Below, in pieces: positions 34,930 through 44,739 of a DNA stretch of 52,270 bases. The notes below the pieces were generated by a model. It was given only the letters and a program-made list of their open reading frames with translations, had not been told where the DNA came from and did no database searches. This DNA comes from Flavobacterium restrictum. GTDB lineage: Bacteria; Bacteroidota; Bacteroidia; Flavobacteriales; Flavobacteriaceae. The translations under genes were made by a program, and so were the position numbers. The stretch lies in NCBI RefSeq assembly GCF_007097245.1, contig NZ_VJZT01000017.1:12865-65134 (forward strand), read 5' to 3'. Position 1 is the stretch's first letter. Each line of letters starts with the position of its first letter.

Positions 34930-36171
34930 TTACTCATAACGCAAGGCTTCAATTGGATCTAATTTTGCCGCTTTAATCGCAGGATACAATCCAGAGACTA
35001 TGGCGACTATAAAACTAGTCAAAAAAGCCGCAACTATCGCTCCCCAAGGAATGACAAATGAAAAGTTTATAGCAGTAGCAATAACAAATCCAATTAAGAT
35101 TCCAAAAATTATTCCAACCAAACCGCCCAATTGCCCAATAAGCAAGGTTTCTATAAAAAACTGAAAAGCAATAGTTGTTTTCTTGGCGCCCAATGCTTTA
35201 CGAACCCCAATTTCTCTCGTGCGTTCTGTAACCGAAACAATCATGATATTCATCAACGCAATAGAGGAACCCAATACGGTAATGATCCCAATCAGCCAGG
35301 AAGCCATGCCTAAATATTGTGTAATCCCTAAAATTCTATTAATCAAATCATCGCTGCGCACTACTGCAAAATTGTTGTCCTTAATAGGAGTCAATTTACG
35401 CACCCGGCGCATGGTACTATTCGCATTGTCAATCGCTTGATCCAGCAATTCTTTTTTGGCTACCATTATGCTCATGGTGTAATTGATATTGGGCGTGCTA
35501 AACAAGGAACGCGCCACTTGTATGGGAATCAAAACCCTTAAATCTTGGCTATTACCAAACGTAGATCCTTTCTCTTTCAGGGCACCAATCACTCTAAATT
35601 TTGCCCCGCGAATCGAAATTGTTTTGTCAATTGGGTTAATATCTTTCAACAATCCTTTTTGAAAATCGGATCCTACAATACACACAAAAGCGTTGTTTGC
35701 AATATCAAATCCAGTAAAATTCCTGCCCAAACTCAACTCTAGACCAGAGTTGGTAATAAAATGTTCGTCGACACCTACAATGGTATTTTCGGGATCTGTT
35801 TTGGTGGCGAGGTATTTAATTTCGGCGGTTGAAGTAGCCGAAAATGACAGCGAAGTCTCCGTAAAAGGATAATTGTATTTGTTCTTGAAAGCAACAGCTT
35901 CAGGATACGAAATAATAGGATTTATAATTTCGCGTTCCTCACCACCCCGTCTTCTAGAGGTGTTTTCGTATTGATTGATGTTAAAAGTATTGGCACCCAT
36001 CGAAGCAAAATCCGATGAAATCGTATTCTCCAGTGCCGAAACCACCGTCAAAATAGCCACCAAGGACGTAATACCAATGGCAATAATCAAAACCGTGAGG
36101 ATGGTTCGCAACAATTGTGTTCGGATAGAACCCAATGCAATTCGGATATTTTCTTTGAATAATTTAAACAT
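34930..36171 (-). CDS. MacB/FtsX-type ABC transporter permease
   Basis: A 413-aa permease of the MacB type. One N-terminal helix (~20-42, 'LLRTILTVLIIAIGITSLVAIL') is followed by a large periplasmic MacB_PCD domain (~45-270) and three C-terminal helices of the FtsX domain (~285-413), including 'MNIMIVSVTERTREIGVRKALGA'. It would work with an ATPase partner not encoded next to it, exporting lipoproteins, peptides or antibiotics or acting mechanically. It stands alone on the minus strand. Confidence 0.9.
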   Translation of the reverse strand: MFKLFKENIRIALGSIRTQLLRTILTVLIIAIGITSLVAILTVVSALENTISSDFASMGANTFNINQYENTSRRRGGEEREIINPIISYPEAVAFKNKYNYPFTETSLSFSATSTAEIKYLATKTDPENTIVGVDEHFITNSGLELSLGRNFTGFDIANNAFVCIVGSDFQKGLLKDINPIDKTISIRGAKFRVIGALKEKGSTFGNSQDLRVLIPIQVARSLFSTPNINYTMSIMVAKKELLDQAIDNANSTMRRVRKLTPIKDNNFAVVRSDDLINRILGITQYLGMASWLIGIITVLGSSIALMNIMIVSVTERTREIGVRKALGAKKTTIAFQFFIETLLIGQLGGLVGIIFGILIGFVIATAINFSFVIPWGAIVAAFLTSFIVAIVSGLYPAIKAAKLDPIEALRYE

Positions 36172-36242
36172 AGTGGCTATTTGACACGAAAATACAATTT
36201 TTGTTACAAGTTTGTTTTCCTAAAACAATAATTTATTTTTTC

Positions 36243-36385
36243 AGGAGCTATTTCCAGCTTTCCATTACAAGTCCTCCCTCAAAAAACTATTTTTATATGC
36301 CCTAAAAGGAGCTTCCTTTGGTCGCTCTTTTAGGACAAGAAAAATTAGTTTTTTTCAGTCCGAGCTTTCCATTGCAATCTGGGCT
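36243..36385. repeat. Second copy of the composite intergenic element
   Basis: Left border ggagctatttccagctttcc (36244-36263); right border tccattgcaatctgggct (36368-36385), whose reverse complement resembles the left border of the 6991 element (agccccgataggagcggc). The interior can form a long hairpin: aaaaaactattttt pairs imperfectly with aaaaattagttttt, and cctaaaaggagc with gctcttttagg. The copy is inverted relative to the first. It occupies much of the 374-bp gap 36172-36545. Confidence 0.55.
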
Positions 36386-36545
36386 GGGGATCTCATTAAT
36401 AAAAGAACCCTTTTTTTAACGAAATTATTTTAAAAATTGGATATTTGCAAAACGAAATAGGAAGTTAGCGAGTAGGAATAAAAAGCAGCAATGCTTACAT
36501 TTTTTTGACCGCTACCTTTTGACCTATAACTTCTAACTTAAAAAA

Positions 36546-37916
36546 ATGGCATCCAAACCCAGTATTCCCAAAGGAACTAGAGATTTTTCACCAACCGAGG
36601 TGGCAAAAAGACAGTACATTATACAGATTATAAAAAGCAATTTCGAGAAATTTGGTTTTCAACCCATCGAAACGCCATCCTTCGAAAACTCCGAAACCCT
36701 GATGGGAAAATACGGAGAGGAAGGCGACCGTTTGATTTTCAAAATATTAAATTCAGGCGATTATTTAGCCAAAGCCAATACTACCCATTTAGACGCTAAA
36801 GACAGCACGAAATTAACGGCAAGCATCTCCGAGAAAGCCTTGCGTTACGACCTAACCGTGCCTTTTGCACGATACGTAGTGCAACATCAAAACGATATTG
36901 AGTTCCCCTTTAAACGCTACCAAATCCAACCTGTTTGGCGTGCTGATCGCCCACAAAAAGGACGTTTTAGAGAGTTTTTTCAGTGCGATGCTGATGTTGT
37001 TGGGTCGCAATCCTTGTGGCAAGAAGTAGAACTAGTACAATTGTATGATACCGTTTTTACCGCTTTGGGTTTACAGGGTGTGACTATTAAAATCAATAAT
37101 CGCAAAATATTATCTGGAATTGCACAAGTTATTGGCGCATCGGATAAGTTGATTGATTTTACTGTTGCCCTAGACAAACTCGATAAAATAGGCGAGGATG
37201 GCGTAAAAAAGGAAATGATAGAAAAAGGAATATCCGAAGAGGCGATTCTAAAAGTGCAACCGCTTTTTAATTTCACAGGAACCATTTCCCAGAAAATAGA
37301 ACAACTCTCTACATTACTTGCTACATCTACCGAGGGAATGAAAGGAGTAGAAGAACTTCGTTTTATATGTGATAACGTATCAAAACTGGGTTTGAATACC
37401 GCTGTTTTAGACCTTGATGTTACCCTTGCAAGAGGATTAAATTATTATACAGGTGCAATTTTTGAAGTCGCTCCGCCCCGAGAAGTGGCTATGGGTTCCA
37501 TAGGTGGTGGCGGTCGTTACGATGATTTAACGGGGATTTTTGGACTCAAGAATATGAGTGGTGTGGGAATTTCTTTTGGTTTAGACCGCATTTATTTGGT
37601 GGTCGAGGAGCTGAATTTGTTTCCTGAAACCGTTACCGCTACTTCCAAAGCATTGTTTCTCAATTATGGCAATTCCGAAGCCTTGTATGCTTTGCAAGCC
37701 ATTCAAAAACTTCGTGCGGCGGGTATAAAAGTAGAGTTGTATCCGGATGCTACAAAAGTGGTCAAACAATTCCAACATGCTGATAAACGAAAAATAACCT
37801 ATGCCGTACTTGTAGGTGAACAAGAAATGGCTTCCAATACTTTTTCGTTAAAAAATCTAGTTTCTGGAGAACAGGTTTCGTTAGATTTTGAAGGTTTAAA
37901 AAAGGCTTTGTTGTAA
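36546..37916 (+). CDS. hisS: Histidyl-tRNA synthetase
   Basis: Class II synthetase, 456 aa. '[19 protein letters not shown]' opens motif 1; motif 2 is '[32 protein letters not shown]'; '[19 protein letters not shown]' is the HisA histidine-binding motif; motif 3 is near '[12 protein letters not shown]'. The C-terminal ~95 residues form the anticodon-binding domain. A terminator follows 20 bp after the stop. A weak -7 (GATATTTG) lies at 36440-36447. Confidence 0.96.
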   Translation: MASKPSIPKGTRDFSPTEVAKRQYIIQIIKSNFEKFGFQPIETPSFENSETLMGKYGEEGDRLIFKILNSGDYLAKANTTHLDAKDSTKLTASISEKALRYDLTVPFARYVVQHQNDIEFPFKRYQIQPVWRADRPQKGRFREFFQCDADVVGSQSLWQEVELVQLYDTVFTALGLQGVTIKINNRKILSGIAQVIGASDKLIDFTVALDKLDKIGEDGVKKEMIEKGISEEAILKVQPLFNFTGTISQKIEQLSTLLATSTEGMKGVEELRFICDNVSKLGLNTAVLDLDVTLARGLNYYTGAIFEVAPPREVAMGSIGGGGRYDDLTGIFGLKNMSGVGISFGLDRIYLVVEELNLFPETVTATSKALFLNYGNSEALYALQAIQKLRAAGIKVELYPDATKVVKQFQHADKRKITYAVLVGEQEMASNTFSLKNLVSGEQVSLDFEGLKKALL

Positions 37917-37935
37917 ACTCAAAATAGTAAGACAC

Positions 37936-37970
37936 AAAAAAAGCTTCGTTATCATAACGAAGCTTTTTTT
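37936..37970 (+). terminator. Rho-independent terminator of hisS
   Basis: Arms aaaaaaagcttcgtt and aacgaagcttttttt with a 5-nt loop, 7-T tail, 20 bp after the hisS stop. Confidence 0.9.
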
Positions 37971-38203
37971 AATATAAGGCAATAGTGAATTAATAATTAT
38001 GTAGAAACAAACCTTAAGTTCTTTTTTGAATAATACTGGTTTTGTTTAAAAACCAAAACAAATTTACTCAAACTATTTCGTGATAGTCTTAAAATTTTAT
38101 TAAAGTTTTACACAAAATAAAGTTGCTCGTTTCTCCCTTTTTTTAAAGGTAAAAATAGAATATTAGCAACAATGCTATACCGACTTTAGGAAACTATGAC
38201 AAT

Positions 38204-38235
38204 TTGACATTTTATAAGATTTGGCAGTACTTTTG
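38204..38235 (+). promoter_or_regulatory. Promoter of grpE-dnaJ
   Basis: TTG (38204-38206, in TTGACA) and TACTTTTG (38228-38235, exact -7) with 21 bp between them, predicting a start about 20 nt before the grpE ATG. I see no CIRCE element (TTAGCACTC-N9-GAGTGCTAA), so heat control, if any, is not by HrcA here. The rest of the gap after the hisS terminator (37971-38203) shows nothing else. Confidence 0.6.
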
Positions 38236-38261
38236 CAATCCAAAAAAAGAATCAAAAAAAG

Positions 38262-38837
38262 ATGTTTAAGAATTTTTTTAAAAATAAAAGCAATATGACT
38301 ACTGAAAATACAGAGTTCGATCAAGAAATAGATGAAGTGACATTAGAAAATAATGCCAATGGAGAACAAATTATTATTGAAGAATTAAGTGTAGAAGAGC
38401 AATTAGCACAAGATTTGGCCAAAGAAAAAGATAAGTTTTTACGCTTGTTTGCTGAATTTGAAAACTACAAACGTAGAACTACAAAGGAACGTATCGAATT
38501 GTTTAAAACTGCCAATCAAGAGGTGTTGTTATCCATGCTTCCAGTTTTGGATGATTTTGACAGAGCCATGGTCGAAATCAATAAATCGCAAGATGAGTTG
38601 TTGACAAAAGGAGTGGAGTTAATTCATGAAAAGTTAAAAAATGCTTTGGTTTCCAAAGGGTTAGAACAAGTAGACGTAAAAGCTGGAGACGCATTTGATG
38701 CTGATTTTGCTGAAGCAATTACGCAAATTCCTGCTGCATCTGATGCGATGAAAGGAAAAATTGTAGATGTTCTTGAAAAAGGATACAAATTGGGCGAAAA
38801 AATAATTCGTTTCCCAAAAGTGGTTATTGGACAATAA
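38262..38837 (+). CDS. grpE: Nucleotide exchange factor GrpE
   Basis: Releases ADP from DnaK; 191 aa. An acidic N-terminus (~15-50), then a long coiled coil ('KFLRLFAEFENYKRRTTKERIEL'), and a C-terminal beta domain with 'PVLDDFDRAM', 'GLEQVDVKAGDAFDADFAEAITQI' and 'KLGEKIIRFPKVVIG'. The start may be 38262 or the internal ATG at 38295 (MTTENTEFDQ); I use the first as it lies at a normal distance from the promoter. The operon continues with dnaJ after 51 bp. Confidence 0.93.
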   Translation: MFKNFFKNKSNMTTENTEFDQEIDEVTLENNANGEQIIIEELSVEEQLAQDLAKEKDKFLRLFAEFENYKRRTTKERIELFKTANQEVLLSMLPVLDDFDRAMVEINKSQDELLTKGVELIHEKLKNALVSKGLEQVDVKAGDAFDADFAEAITQIPAASDAMKGKIVDVLEKGYKLGEKIIRFPKVVIGQ

Positions 38838-38888
38838 TTTAGAATTCGTTACGGCACACGTCCTAACGCATAAAGCACTATACTGAAA

Positions 38889-40004
38889 ATGAAAAATGAT
38901 TTTTACGAAATATTAGGTGTCACTAAAGGCGCTTCTGAAGCGGAAATAAAAAAAGCCTACCGAAAAAAAGCCTTGGAGTTTCATCCTGATAAAAACCCAG
39001 ATAATCCAGCAGCCGAGGAGAAATTTAAACTAGCTGCCGAAGCGTATGAGGTTTTGAGTGATCCAGCCAAGAAAGCCAAGTATGATCAATACGGTCACCA
39101 AGCTTTTGATGGTTCTGGTGGTTTTGGTGGTGGCGGTCACGGTGGCATGAATATGGATGATATATTCAGTCAGTTTGGCGATATTTTTGGTGGAGGCGGT
39201 TTTGGAGGATTTGGCGGCGGCTCACAACAACAGCGTCGTGCCAAAGGGAGCAACCTTCGCATCAAAGTAAAACTGACTCTCGAGGAAGTGGCGAATGGTG
39301 TAGAGAAAAAAGTTAAAGTAAAACGCAAGGTTCAAGCACCCGGAGTTTCGTATAAAACCTGTTCTACCTGTAATGGTCAGGGGCAAGTAATGCGAGTGAC
39401 CAATACTATTTTGGGCAGAATGCAATCGGCTTCAACGTGTCCTTCTTGTGGGGGTTCAGGACAAATTTTAGATAAAAAACCAGCCAATGCGGATTCCCAA
39501 GGAATGATTCTTGAGGACGAAACCGTTTCTATCAAAATTCCTGCAGGAGTTGTTGATGGCATGCAATTAAAAGTGTCCAATAAAGGAAATGATGCCCCAG
39601 GCAATAGTATTCCTGGTGATTTAATTGTGGCAATCGAGGAATTGGAACACGAATTCTTGAAACGCGAAGGAGAAAATTTACACTACGATTTATACATCAG
39701 TTTTGCCGAGGCGGTTCTGGGGATTTCCAAAGATATCGAAGCCGTAAACGGAAAAGTACGTATCAAATTAGAAGAAGGAATTCAGTCCGGTAAAATTTTG
39801 CGATTGAAAGGAAAAGGAATTCCAAGCATTAACGGATACGGAAGTGGCGATTTGCTGGTTCATGTAAACGTTTGGACGCCAAAGACTTTGAATAAGGAAC
39901 AAAAACAGTTTTTTGAAAACGCTTTGTCCGATGAAAATTTTATTCCAAATCCTGAAAAATCAGATAAATCGTTTTTTGAGAAAGTAAAAGATATGTTTTC
40001 GTAA
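38889..40004 (+). CDS. dnaJ: Chaperone DnaJ with reduced zinc finger
   Basis: Hsp40 co-chaperone of DnaK, 371 aa. The J domain (1-70) contains HPD at 32-34. A Gly/Phe-rich linker follows (~75-120). The zinc region contains only two CxxCxGxG motifs (CSTCNGQG and CPSCGGSG) where standard type I DnaJ has four, so at most one zinc site remains. C-terminal substrate domains I and II follow. The same reduction occurs, as I recall, in other flavobacteria. Co-transcribed with grpE. Confidence 0.95.
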   Translation: MKNDFYEILGVTKGASEAEIKKAYRKKALEFHPDKNPDNPAAEEKFKLAAEAYEVLSDPAKKAKYDQYGHQAFDGSGGFGGGGHGGMNMDDIFSQFGDIFGGGGFGGFGGGSQQQRRAKGSNLRIKVKLTLEEVANGVEKKVKVKRKVQAPGVSYKTCSTCNGQGQVMRVTNTILGRMQSASTCPSCGGSGQILDKKPANADSQGMILEDETVSIKIPAGVVDGMQLKVSNKGNDAPGNSIPGDLIVAIEELEHEFLKREGENLHYDLYISFAEAVLGISKDIEAVNGKVRIKLEEGIQSGKILRLKGKGIPSINGYGSGDLLVHVNVWTPKTLNKEQKQFFENALSDENFIPNPEKSDKSFFEKVKDMFS

Positions 40005-40038
40005 CATAAAATTATAATTTTTGATTAACGTTATTTTT

Positions 40039-40072
40039 AAAACCTATTCTTGATTCTACAAGAATAGGTTTT
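40039..40072 (+). terminator. Terminator of grpE-dnaJ
   Basis: Arms aaaacctattctt and aagaataggtttt with an 8-nt loop and a T tail, 35 bp after dnaJ. Confidence 0.85.
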
Positions 40073-40195
40073 TTTATAGCATCACTGTTAGTGAAATTAT
40101 TTAAAATACGAACTTTACAAACAGTAATGGTTTTGTGTAACAATTTCCCTATTTAGCTACTAATTCCTTACTTTTACACCAATTAAAATAGCAAC

Positions 40196-41116
40196 ATGAG
40201 TACCATTCTTGAAGTCAATAAAGTTGTAAAGCAATACGGAGATTATGTGGCGCTAAACGAGGTTTCGTTAACCGTTCCCAAAGGAAGTATTTACGGACTT
40301 TTGGGACCCAATGGCGCAGGCAAAACCTCGCTAATTAGAATCATCAACCAAATTACTTTGCCAGATAGTGGTGAAATAATTCTGGATGGCGAAAAACTAC
40401 AACCCAAACACATACAATACATAGGCTACCTTCCCGAAGAACGTGGGCTATACAAAACCATGAAAGTAGGCGAACAATGTTTGTATCTCGCCCAAATGAA
40501 AGGACTCTCTAAAGCCGAAGCCAAAATTCAACTCGATTATTGGTTCGAAAGATTGGATATTAAAGAATGGTGGAACAAGAAAATTCAAGAATTATCCAAA
40601 GGAATGGCACAAAAAATTCAATTTGTTGTTTGCGTTTTGCACCAACCTAAATTGTTGATTTTTGACGAACCTTTTTCTGGTTTTGATCCCGTTAATGCTA
40701 ATTTAATAAAAGATGAAATCTTGGCTCTCAAAGAACAAGGTGCGACCATTATTTTTTCGACACATCGAATGGAAAGTGTCGAAGAGTTGTGCGATCACAT
40801 TGCGCTAATTCATCAGTCGAATAAATTGATTGAGGGCAAGTTAGAGGATGTAAAACGCCAATACAAAACCAATACCTTTGAAGTAGGAATTCTATCGGAT
40901 AGCGTAGAAGGGTTAATGTATGATTTGACTCAAAAATTCACCGTGGGTCAAGCTAATTTCAAGTCGCTCAACAACGAGCTAAAGCTTGAAATTCAGTTGG
41001 GTACAGCTGCGCCAAACGAGTTGTTACATATTCTCACGCAACGGGGTCAAGTCACTCATTTTCTAGAAAAGATACCAAGCGTAAACGATATTTTTATTCA
41101 AACGGTTAGCCCGTAA
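40196..41116 (+). CDS. ABC-2 exporter ATPase (NatA-like)
   Basis: A 306-aa ATP-binding subunit. Walker A 'GPNGAGKTSLIRII' (~38-51), Q loop 'YLPEERGLY', signature 'LSKGMAQKIQ' in place of LSGGQ, Walker B 'LLIFDEPFSGFDP' and switch His in 'FSTHRMESVEE'. The C-terminal ~80 residues are a regulatory tail. It pairs with the permease 61 bp downstream. The combination resembles NatAB-type sodium or drug exporters; the substrate is unknown. Confidence 0.92.
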   Translation: MSTILEVNKVVKQYGDYVALNEVSLTVPKGSIYGLLGPNGAGKTSLIRIINQITLPDSGEIILDGEKLQPKHIQYIGYLPEERGLYKTMKVGEQCLYLAQMKGLSKAEAKIQLDYWFERLDIKEWWNKKIQELSKGMAQKIQFVVCVLHQPKLLIFDEPFSGFDPVNANLIKDEILALKEQGATIIFSTHRMESVEELCDHIALIHQSNKLIEGKLEDVKRQYKTNTFEVGILSDSVEGLMYDLTQKFTVGQANFKSLNNELKLEIQLGTAAPNELLHILTQRGQVTHFLEKIPSVNDIFIQTVSP

Positions 41117-41177
41117 ATTTAGAATTTAGATTGAAAATCTAGTACAAAATATAAAATCATAACGCTAAAATCTAAAA

Positions 41178-42494
41178 ATGAGTATTATAACTTTAATTAT
41201 AAAAAGAGAATTCATTGCCAAGGTGCGCAATAAATCCTTTATCGTAATGACTTTTTTGAGTCCATTGCTTTTTGTGGGTATAGCAGCTTTTGTTGGGTAT
41301 TTGAGTTCCATGAAAGCGGATACTAAACGAATAGGAATTCATGACGAAACAGGACTTTTTGTAAAAGAATTTGTTTCAAAAAACACCAAAGACGGCGAAT
41401 ATGAATACCTCGATTTATCCCAAATTGACATCAAATTCATAAAGGACAGCATCACGAACGAGCGTTACGAAGGACTGCTTTATATCCCCAAAACGGCAAA
41501 TTCTAAAGCGTTAGAAAACAAAATACAGTTTATTTCGAACGATAGTCCCAGTATTTCTTTTATAGAAAGTGTTCAGGACGAAATTGCTTCCAAACTGACC
41601 AAAGCCAATTATCAAACCGCTAATTTAGACACACTAGCCATACAAAACGCAGCGGCAAATATTACCATAAACCTATCCAAATCCTCGGGAGAGCAGAGCT
41701 TGAAAGGACTTAATGAAATCAAGATTGCCATTGGTGGTGCCTTTGGTTACCTGATTATGATGTTCATTATTATTTACGGGAATATGGTCATGCGCAGCGT
41801 AATCGAGGAAAAAACCAATAGGATTATCGAAATCATTATTTCCTCCGTAAAACCGTTTCAACTCATGATGGGCAAAATTATTGGCACCTCATTAGCGGGT
41901 ATTTTACAGTTTTTCATCTGGGCAATAGTCGGTTTGCTTTTAATGGTTTCGGCATCGTTATTTTTTGGGGTTACTATTTCGCCTACCGCAAAAATCCCAC
42001 CCGAAATGCTGCACGTCGCCCAACAGGAATTTGCGGCAACCGCCCAGATGTATATTAAGGAATTATGGAATTTACCCATAGCCACCATACTCATTAGTTT
42101 TGTAGTATACTTTATAGGAGGTTATTTTTTATACAGCTCTTTTTACGCCGCGATAGGAGCCGCAGTGGATAACGAAACTGATTCGCAACAATTTCTTTTA
42201 CCCATCATCATGCCACTAGTTTTGGGCGTTTACATTGGTATTTTTACCGTAATACATGATCCAAATGGAACAATAGCTACTGTTTTCTCCATGATTCCGC
42301 TTACATCGCCCATAGTAATGCTCATGCGAATTCCATTTGGAGTACCTTTGTGGCAAATTAGTATTTCGGTAGCATTATTGTTTGGTACTTTTTTTGGAGT
42401 GGTTTGGTTCGCTGCCAAAATTTACCGAGTTGGAATATTGATGTATGGCAAAAAACCAACTTGGAAAGAATTGTATCGATGGTTGCATTATTAA
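41178..42494 (+). CDS. ABC-2 type permease (NatB-like)
   Basis: A 438-aa membrane protein. One N-terminal helix ('FIVMTFLSPLLFVGIAAFVGYL'), a periplasmic region of about 150 residues, then five or six helices, with 'VMRSVIEEKTNRIIEIIISSVKPFQLMMGKIIG', the hallmark of the ABC-2 family, between helices 2 and 3. It is expected to form the channel for the ATPase encoded upstream. Confidence 0.9.
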   Translation: MSIITLIIKREFIAKVRNKSFIVMTFLSPLLFVGIAAFVGYLSSMKADTKRIGIHDETGLFVKEFVSKNTKDGEYEYLDLSQIDIKFIKDSITNERYEGLLYIPKTANSKALENKIQFISNDSPSISFIESVQDEIASKLTKANYQTANLDTLAIQNAAANITINLSKSSGEQSLKGLNEIKIAIGGAFGYLIMMFIIIYGNMVMRSVIEEKTNRIIEIIISSVKPFQLMMGKIIGTSLAGILQFFIWAIVGLLLMVSASLFFGVTISPTAKIPPEMLHVAQQEFAATAQMYIKELWNLPIATILISFVVYFIGGYFLYSSFYAAIGAAVDNETDSQQFLLPIIMPLVLGVYIGIFTVIHDPNGTIATVFSMIPLTSPIVMLMRIPFGVPLWQISISVALLFGTFFGVVWFAAKIYRVGILMYGKKPTWKELYRWLHY

Positions 42495-42515
42495 CGTGAC
42501 CAGAGCATAGTCGAA

Positions 42516-42543
42516 GGAGGAGCTATTTCCCGCTTTCCGTTGT
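42516..42543. repeat. Fragment of the composite intergenic element
   Basis: The border ggagctatttcccgctttcc (42519-42538) matches the left border of the 36,243 element at all but one position. No matching second half or hairpin follows, so it appears to be a solo end. The rest of the gap to 42722 is unremarkable. Confidence 0.5.
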
Positions 42544-42722
42544 AAACGAAGTTCACTGAAATCTGATTAAAATAAAAAGTATATGAAGTAATCGCGGCTA
42601 GGGCACTAGGTTTCCATACAGAGTTTGCAATTACTATTTTAAATATAGAAGGATGGCACAACTTAATTAGAATTAAAAAAATCGCTACAGACTTGCGCCT
42701 TTGTGGCAAAAATAATAAACGT

Positions 42723-43886
42723 ATGAGCAAAATATTAATTATAGAGGACGAAGCCGCCATTCGAAGAGTGCTTACCAAAATCCTTTCGGAGGAAAACGAT
42801 ACCTATCAAGTCGATGATGCCGAAGACGGTCTCATTGGACTCGAAAAAATAAAAAATAACGACTACGATCTCGTTTTGTGCGATATAAAAATGCCCAAAA
42901 TGGACGGAGTTGAGGTGCTAGAAGCGGTCAAAAAAATAAAACCAGAAATCCCGATGGTTATGATTTCAGGTCATGGCGATATGGAAACTGCTATCAATAC
43001 GATGCGTTTGGGCGCTTTTGATTATATTTCAAAACCACCAGATTTGAATCGGTTGTTGAACACGGTACGCAATGCTTTGGACAAAAAACAACTGGTGGTT
43101 GAGAATAAAATTTTGAAGAAAAAAGTCAGTAAAAACTATGAAATGATAGGAAACAGCGACGCTATCAATCACATCAAAATCATGATTGACAAAGTTGCTC
43201 CTACCGAAGCCAGAGTTTTGATAACGGGACCCAACGGTACTGGAAAAGAATTAGTAGCGCATCAATTGCACGAAAAAAGTGAACGTGCCAATGCGCCCAT
43301 GATCGAAGTAAATTGTGCTGCAATTCCAAGCGAATTAATAGAAAGTGAATTGTTTGGACACGTAAAAGGCGCCTTTACATCGGCGGTGAAAGACCGTGCT
43401 GGAAAATTTGAAGCAGCGGATAAAGGCACGATTTTTTTGGACGAAATAGGCGATATGAGTCTTTCGGCGCAAGCCAAAGTATTGCGAGCCTTGCAAGAAA
43501 GCATGATTACTCGAGTTGGTGCGGATAAGGATATTAAGGTCGATGTGCGCGTGGTGGCGGCTACCAATAAAGATTTGAAAGTAGAAATTGCCGAAGGGCG
43601 TTTTAGAGAAGATTTGTACCACCGATTGGCCGTGATTTTGATAAAAGTACCCGCTTTGAACGATAGGCGAGACGATATACCAAGTTTGATTCATCATTTT
43701 TCCGAAAAAATTGCTTTGGAGCAAGGCAATGTCGTTAAACGATTTTCGCAACAAGCCATTCTTTTGTTGCAAGAATACGATTGGACAGGAAATATAAGGG
43801 AATTGCGTAACGTAATCGAACGCTTGATTATCCTTGGCGGAGCCGAAATTTCCGAGAATGATCTGACCCTGTTTGCGAGTAAATAA
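42723..43886 (+). CDS. NtrC-type sigma-54 response regulator lacking a DNA-binding domain
   Basis: A 387-aa protein from the ATG at 42723 (MSKILIIEDEAAI). Receiver domain with phosphoacceptor Asp54 (VLCDIKMP). The AAA+ domain has Walker A 'GPNGTGKE' (~169-176) and the sigma-54 contact loop GAFTSA (216-221) in place of GAFTGA, followed by 'GTIFLDEIGDM' and arginine finger region 'GRFREDLYHRL'. The protein ends 'SENDLTLFASK' right after the AAA+ lid, so the Fis-type helix-turn-helix is absent. It may act from solution or through partners. It has no adjacent kinase gene. Confidence 0.9.
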   Translation: MSKILIIEDEAAIRRVLTKILSEENDTYQVDDAEDGLIGLEKIKNNDYDLVLCDIKMPKMDGVEVLEAVKKIKPEIPMVMISGHGDMETAINTMRLGAFDYISKPPDLNRLLNTVRNALDKKQLVVENKILKKKVSKNYEMIGNSDAINHIKIMIDKVAPTEARVLITGPNGTGKELVAHQLHEKSERANAPMIEVNCAAIPSELIESELFGHVKGAFTSAVKDRAGKFEAADKGTIFLDEIGDMSLSAQAKVLRALQESMITRVGADKDIKVDVRVVAATNKDLKVEIAEGRFREDLYHRLAVILIKVPALNDRRDDIPSLIHHFSEKIALEQGNVVKRFSQQAILLLQEYDWTGNIRELRNVIERLIILGGAEISENDLTLFASK

Positions 43887-43993
43887 GAACTATCAAAAAA
43901 AGTAAAAAAAGCAAAAAAAGTAAAAGAATCTAAAGATGCGAAATGAATTTTTTTTTGATTTTTTAGACTTTTTTAATTCTTTAGATTAAATAT

Positions 43994-44722
43994 ATGAAAC
44001 TAAAAAAAATAAACCAAAAGCTGCAAGAAGCTTTAATTGAGAACGGTTTGACCGAGGCTAATTCCTTGCAAAAAGAAACTTTTTCTACCCTAAAAAGCGG
44101 TTCCGATTGTATTATTATTGCCGAAAACGGAATGGGAAAATCGACCACAATTGCAATCAATGTGATTCAGCAATTGGCTGGTTCTAATGAGGAATCACCA
44201 CGAGCTTTGATTATTGTGGAGGACAAAACAAAAGTATTAGAAATGCAAGAAATGTTCGCAAAGTATGCCAAAAATAGCGGTTTAGAGATTTTTGGTGTGC
44301 ACGACAAAGGCGATATGGATTACGACAAAAACTACATTTCGACAGGAATCGATGTTTTGATCGGTACGCCAAATAAATTGAGCGAGATGTTTACCACAGC
44401 GGGATACAATGTAAACCGATTGCGAATGTTCATTCTTGATGATGCCGATCCCATTTTGAAATTGCGTCATGAAACTAAAATTATGCGCATTTCAAATAGT
44501 ATTGCTAAAACCCAGCGTATTATTTTTGCGGATCAACTCACGGAACGAATCGAGATTTTGGCCGAAAAAATGCTTGTTGAACCTTACGTTTTTGATTTTG
44601 ATTTTGAAGAAGAAGAAGAAGAGGAGGATGAAGAGAATCTTGAGGACGAAGAAAATGCGGAAAGTATAGCAGAAAATGATTTTGAAGAATTAGAAGACAG
44701 CGACCAAGAAGGAAAAGAATAA
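43994..44722 (+). CDS. DEAD-box-like protein with only the first RecA domain and an acidic tail
   Basis: A 242-aa protein resembling the N-terminal half of DEAD-box RNA helicases: Q-motif-like 'GLTEANSLQKETFSTLKSG', Walker A 'AENGMGKST', 'VLIGTPNKL' (motif Ib region) and motif II 'LDDAD' instead of DEAD. 'RIIFADQL' stands where SAT would be. There is no second RecA domain (motifs IV-VI), and the last ~45 residues are almost all Glu/Asp. It cannot be a standard helicase; it may bind RNA or another protein. It precedes a DUF2007 gene by 17 bp. Confidence 0.85.
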   Translation: MKLKKINQKLQEALIENGLTEANSLQKETFSTLKSGSDCIIIAENGMGKSTTIAINVIQQLAGSNEESPRALIIVEDKTKVLEMQEMFAKYAKNSGLEIFGVHDKGDMDYDKNYISTGIDVLIGTPNKLSEMFTTAGYNVNRLRMFILDDADPILKLRHETKIMRISNSIAKTQRIIFADQLTERIEILAEKMLVEPYVFDFDFEEEEEEEDEENLEDEENAESIAENDFEELEDSDQEGKE

Positions 44723-44739
44723 TTTAAAATAAAAACAGA

